A DNA stretch of 64,000 bases from assembly GCF_030272615.1 (NCBI RefSeq), contig NC_081411.1:182676977-182740976 (forward strand), in the 5' to 3' direction. The stretch's first letter is position 1; the number at the start of each line of letters is the position of its first letter. Source of the stretch: Cryptomeria japonica (Eukaryota; Streptophyta; Pinopsida; Cupressales; Cupressaceae). Positions 60,565-64,000 of this stretch are shown here, piece by piece. A program made the translations under genes and the position numbers. Below the pieces are notes generated by a model that saw nothing but the letters and a program-made list of their open reading frames with translations, ran no database searches and was not told the origin of the DNA.

Positions 60565-61849
60565 TGTAAAGTGGAAAAATCAAACCCTAGTCGTTCTCCC
60601 CTCCCCAACTCCAAGGAGAGAGAAGGGAGAGTCACTAGGGTTGATGGTTTTCACTTAGGAGGTACTTTACATTCAAAAGAGGGGTTGAAACCCACAAGAT
60701 CCAATCCCACGCAATGCAAGATTGGATACTATATGAGTTTCAAGGGTTAAGGCATCAAGGATACCCTCTTTTGTAAAGAAATGTAGATAGAAAGATTAAG
60801 CTAGGAATGCATGTAAAGTGAGAAAGATTTGCTTATAAACTGAGATAGGGATATGATATGAAGCTACGGACCTGGAATTAGTAGTAAAATGTCGAGACGG
60901 TGCTTTTCTACAAATTTGAGCGAAAGTTGATGGGACGATGGCGCCCGGCGTGCACACGGTCCTCCGAAAAATCCGCGAAACGAAGGGGGATCTGTTCGTC
61001 TCTGCACAAGGATTCTAGATCTCCAATTTCAGCTGCGTACCTGCAACCTACACATAGAAAAGTGAAGACGATTGGGGGGTTAGGGATGAGGGGGTTGCCT
61101 TTAGGTCAAACCCCGGTTTTGGAATTAACCAAGAAATGAGAAATGCTGTAAATGTAAATGACTGTAATGTAAAACAAGTACTAATACCTTGTTGTAAGGA
61201 TGTTTGTATCCTTATGTGCGAAGGTATAGATGTTGTTGTTTGTTGTATGTTGTAGTATGTAGTAAGTGATCTCCTCTTCAATGGTTGAATCCTTGTCTTG
61301 AATGCAACACTTAGCCTTGAATGGAGACCTAGAATGATCAATTGCTTGAAGGAATGCTTGAATGCTTGAATGCTTGAATGTTTGAATATCGTTTTCGCGT
61401 CTTGTACACATATGTCCTTCCTCTTTTCATCCACCCAAAATGGGAGAGGAAATGTAGTTTATATACTTGCCAATTAGGGTTAAAAGACTGATTTTCCCGA
61501 CCTTAGGCCGACCAGGAAATATTATTTTCCAATTTGCAAACAAAAAGGCCCGAAGTCCCATAGGAGACCGGGCCCAAAATAGGGCCAGGGACCAGGGCGC
61601 TGGGCGCCATGGTCCTGGGGGACCAGGGCGCTGGGCACCCTAGTCCTGAAGGACCAGGGCGCTAGGCGCTCTGGTCCCACCTCCCGGGACAGCAAGGTGC
61701 AAGGAGGATCAGGCCAGGGTGCTGGAAAAATGCAGTTTTTGGTGTTGTGAGCAAGTTTCGGGGTCTCCATTCAGGTTCAGTGTTGCGTCGCCATCGTGAA
61801 GACCCAAATGCAGTCGAAATTGCAAGTGTCGCAATTTTAGGACGCTACA
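60565..61849 (-). repeat. Element C 3' LTR
   Basis: Minus strand starts TGTAGCGTCC and ends CACTTTACA. GC content rises well above the rest of the window at 60.9-61.8 kb. It holds three ~31-bp GC-rich units at 61587-61680. Confidence 0.7.
61587..61685. repeat. GC-rich tandem hairpin units in LTR C
   Basis: Three units of the form GGACCAGGGCGCTGGGCGCC...GGTCC in tandem. Each is largely self-complementary (GGACCAGGGCGC with GGCGCC.TGGTCC), so each can fold back. Confidence 0.7.
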
Positions 61850-61866
61850 TTTAGCCCCCACTTTAG
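61850..61866 (-). other. Element C polypurine tract
   Basis: Minus strand AAAGTGGGGGCTAAA ends directly at the LTR start TGTAGCG. Confidence 0.75.
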
Positions 61867-62592
61867 CGGGAGTATAAGCGTACGCTCATACTTCTGGTAA
61901 AGTACAAGGAAACAACATTGAAAAACTTTCACCACGTCAAGGAGGCAAGATACACCAAGCCCCCAGTGGACTAAGGATCTTACAACTTCGATTGGCAAAG
62001 TAAAAGGGAAGATCACGAGCGAGAACCATGACTGTCAGTAGTAAGGTTCCCTCATTATGAGTCATGCGGGAAAGATATCAAAAATTTTCAAGGCAAGGTT
62101 AAATTTGCCAAGAGATTTTCAAGTATCTTGAAAAGATATGAACGGGATGTATGCCCCCCTACGTTAAAGCGATCGCACACGCCTCACCGGGGGTGATTGC
62201 TTTAAGGTAGTGATACATATAAGAATGAGAAAGGAAAGGAGCACGTTATCACAAGGATTTAGCCCCCAAGTGTGAGATAAGCCCAAGGATAATAGACACA
62301 AAACAAAAAGCACAAGGTGACTTCGCTTTCCTCGGGGTCAGTATGCTGTATGATTATTCATGTATATCATATGTATGTATGCATAATTGTTCTTCATTCC
62401 CCAATCAAGGAAGGTCACCTAGAAGAAGGGAACACATGTGTCTTTTGAGTCAACATGAGAGAGATCGAGAGATCTCAATGCTTTGCATCGTCCTCAAGTA
62501 GACAACACTAAGGACAACAAATAGAAGAATGAGAATAACACATAGAAGAAGTAACAAAAGAGAGGGGGAGAGAATCTGCTATGCTAATGAAA
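61867..62592 (-). other. Element C 3' non-coding region
   Basis: About 730 bp without a supported ORF. A GTGCGATCGCTTTAA-type sequence and an inverted partial copy (GATTGCTTTAAGG) lie close together at 62163-62210. Confidence 0.4.
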
Positions 62593-64000
62593 CTAGTCTA
62601 GCACGTCATCTACCCCCCGATCTTGCTGATCAGTATTTCGGGAAGGTAGGGAACACGCTAGAGGAGGAACATCCAACACAGCAGATGGAGCTATCACAAG
62701 ATCCAAACAAGGGCTATGTTCATGTTCCAAGCCACGTTGTTCTTGTCTAGGAGCTAGGATAAGTGCTTTAGAAAATTCATTAGATAAATGGTTATCAACA
62801 TCAACAAGTTCATATTCACTATCAGAATGAACAGGAGAAGTAGCATTTTCATCTATATCATCATCAAGATTTATAAAAATAGGATCTTTAACTCGCACAG
62901 GATCAAGACCATCATGCATCTTATGTTTAGGAGATTTCGGCTCAATCGTCGGCTGAGGAGAAAATGGAATAATGCTTGTTGAAGGTGTTTTTGGGGATTG
63001 CAAAGTTTGAGAGGCAGCTACCTGAGCTCTAAGATGACGCTTTCGTCGGCGTTCACGTGTAGAACGATTCTGTCTAGTCTTAGTAGGAAGTTGCGAAGAT
63101 TGAGGAGGAGGAATGTTCTCATCCTTATCACTTGGGTGTTTAGGTTGTGGTCTCTTAAGTTGAATAATAGGAGAAGAGGAAGGTCTCTTCTCTCTATAAA
63201 AGGAAGGAGGAGGAACTGCTCCATATAAGGGAGGAATATTCGGTTTAGGAAGGAGACCAAGTCCATCATGACAAGGAGGTAAAGGTCTACTCTTAGGAAG
63301 TTTATTAGATATAGGCATAGTCACATCCATAGGAATGGGTTGGGAATCTTCTTGAGGAAAGATATTAGTTTTATCTTTCAAAGGAAGAATTTCCTTCTCA
63401 AGAATGATAGGAATATCAAGTTTGGGTGTTCTAGGTTCACTTAGAGATAGGATCATATCTTTTTTCCACTTTTGATAAGATTTGAAAAGATGATCACTTC
63501 GCGGAGGAAGGGATTGGAATTGTTTAGGCCAAAAATAATCAATAGGAACACTAGAAGTTCTTTCAGCTGGTTTAAAGAGACTATGATTGACAGTAACAAC
63601 TTCACCATTATGGGGAAATTTCAAGCACTTGTGAATAGGAGAAGCAATAGCTTTCATGGAAGAGAGCCAAGGATAGCCTAGCTTCACACGAAATTGTTCG
63701 GATGATGGAATAATAGCAAAGTCCACATCAAGGGATTTGTTATGGACTTCAATAGGTAATGTAATAGAACCAATTGCAGGAGAAGAAAATGCATCAAATA
63801 ATTTCACAATCACATCTGTTTCATCATAGATCACTTGATTCAATTGCAAAGTAAAAAGAAATTCTTCAGTAATGATATTAACCATGCAAGAAGGATCAAT
63901 AAGCACTCCACGGCAAGGTGTATTTTTGACTTTTGCAACTATATATAAAGGACCATCAGGTGCCCTGATAGTTTCACTGGAATCAAATGTGATGGAAGGT
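62593..64000 (-). CDS. Element C gag-protease C-terminal ORF (partial, runs off the edge)
   Basis: Open on the minus strand from the window edge to TAG/TGA-type stop at 62593, at least 469 codons. The first part is an aspartic protease domain: APDGPLYIVAKVKNTPCRGV, then the active-site segment LIDPSCMVNIITEEFL, then FRVKLGYPWLSSMKAI. The active site reads D-P-S where D-[TS]-G is usual, so activity is doubtful. A long Pro/Ser/Lys-rich, probably disordered tail follows (PPLYGAVPPPSFYREKRPSS, an Arg-rich RSTRERRRKRHLRAQ, and an acidic NLDDDIDENATS). No RT follows. Unlike its neighbours it has no internal stop in the visible part. Confidence 0.75.
   Translation of the reverse strand, partial: PSITFDSSETIRAPDGPLYIVAKVKNTPCRGVLIDPSCMVNIITEEFLFTLQLNQVIYDETDVIVKLFDAFSSPAIGSITLPIEVHNKSLDVDFAIIPSSEQFRVKLGYPWLSSMKAIASPIHKCLKFPHNGEVVTVNHSLFKPAERTSSVPIDYFWPKQFQSLPPRSDHLFKSYQKWKKDMILSLSEPRTPKLDIPIILEKEILPLKDKTNIFPQEDSQPIPMDVTMPISNKLPKSRPLPPCHDGLGLLPKPNIPPLYGAVPPPSFYREKRPSSSPIIQLKRPQPKHPSDKDENIPPPQSSQLPTKTRQNRSTRERRRKRHLRAQVAASQTLQSPKTPSTSIIPFSPQPTIEPKSPKHKMHDGLDPVRVKDPIFINLDDDIDENATSPVHSDSEYELVDVDNHLSNEFSKALILAPRQEQRGLEHEHSPCLDLVIAPSAVLDVPPLACSLPSRNTDQQDRGVDDVLD

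Larger units (their letters stand above)
60565..64000 (-). mobile_element. Element C: minus-strand Gypsy-type element, 3' part in window
   Basis: 3' LTR 60565-61849 (1285 bp), polypurine tract just outside it, a non-coding stretch, then a gag-protease ORF running off the right edge. There is no RT or integrase between protease and 3' LTR, where pol is normally found, so it looks non-autonomous. It inserted into the internal region of E0. Confidence 0.7.

Overview
The window is nuclear DNA of a repeat-rich land plant. It is AT-rich and made almost wholly of transposable elements, with no operons, rRNA or tRNA genes. The giant nested LTR retrotransposons, with only substitution-type decay in the best ones, suggest a large slowly turning-over genome such as a gymnosperm. 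That is an inference: no gene here settles the taxon. The only candidate for an ordinary host gene is a terminal exon at 58-206.

Layout. 1-7.2 kb: the terminal exon, one copia-like LTR (922-2366), a stop-ridden minus-strand coding relic (2381-3057), mostly blank AT-rich DNA, and the left half of a degenerate ORF. 7190-20479: a 13.3-kb DNA transposon with imperfect 36/37-bp terminal inverted repeats (TIRs), a candidate 4-bp target duplication (AATG), subterminal clusters of a GTTCGAGCGAAC-type motif, a 3.4-kb array of hairpin-forming repeats, and two convergent spliced genes. The minus-strand gene gives an uninterrupted 934-residue DDE/D-type transposase in my five-exon model. The plus-strand gene encodes a partner of unknown function and carries one in-frame stop. 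Cutting the element out rejoins a reading frame across the insertion site.

20.8-28.2 kb: no recognisable genes, but there is a very purine-rich plus strand at about 25.9-27.9 kb between two similar ~200-bp direct repeats. 28.2-34.05 kb: a minus-strand Gypsy-like LTR element with gag remnants and no reverse transcriptase.

34.8-64 kb: a nest of LTR elements. The outermost (E0, plus strand; LTR split at 34829-34871 and 58627-59762) was hit in its LTR by element B (34872-58626, minus strand). B has 1.25-kb LTRs, a tRNA-Met-type primer binding site (PBS), coiled-coil and zinc-knuckle coding and a long unknown ORF, but no reverse transcriptase. B's unknown ORF was in turn hit by a 15.9-kb Ogre/Tat-like Ty3/Gypsy element (37953-53895, plus strand). 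That element has ~4.95-kb LTRs, each holding a ~1,000-codon ORF, and an extra RNase H placed between protease and reverse transcriptase. Separately, the internal region of E0 was hit at 60565 by another minus-strand Gypsy element (C). C shows a complete 3' LTR and a gag-protease ORF that runs off the right edge, with no pol between protease and 3' LTR.

Most promising for follow-up: the large DNA transposon with an apparently intact transposase, and the giant element whose LTRs carry a long ORF. All coordinates and splice models come from reading the sequence by eye; no alignment or database search was run.
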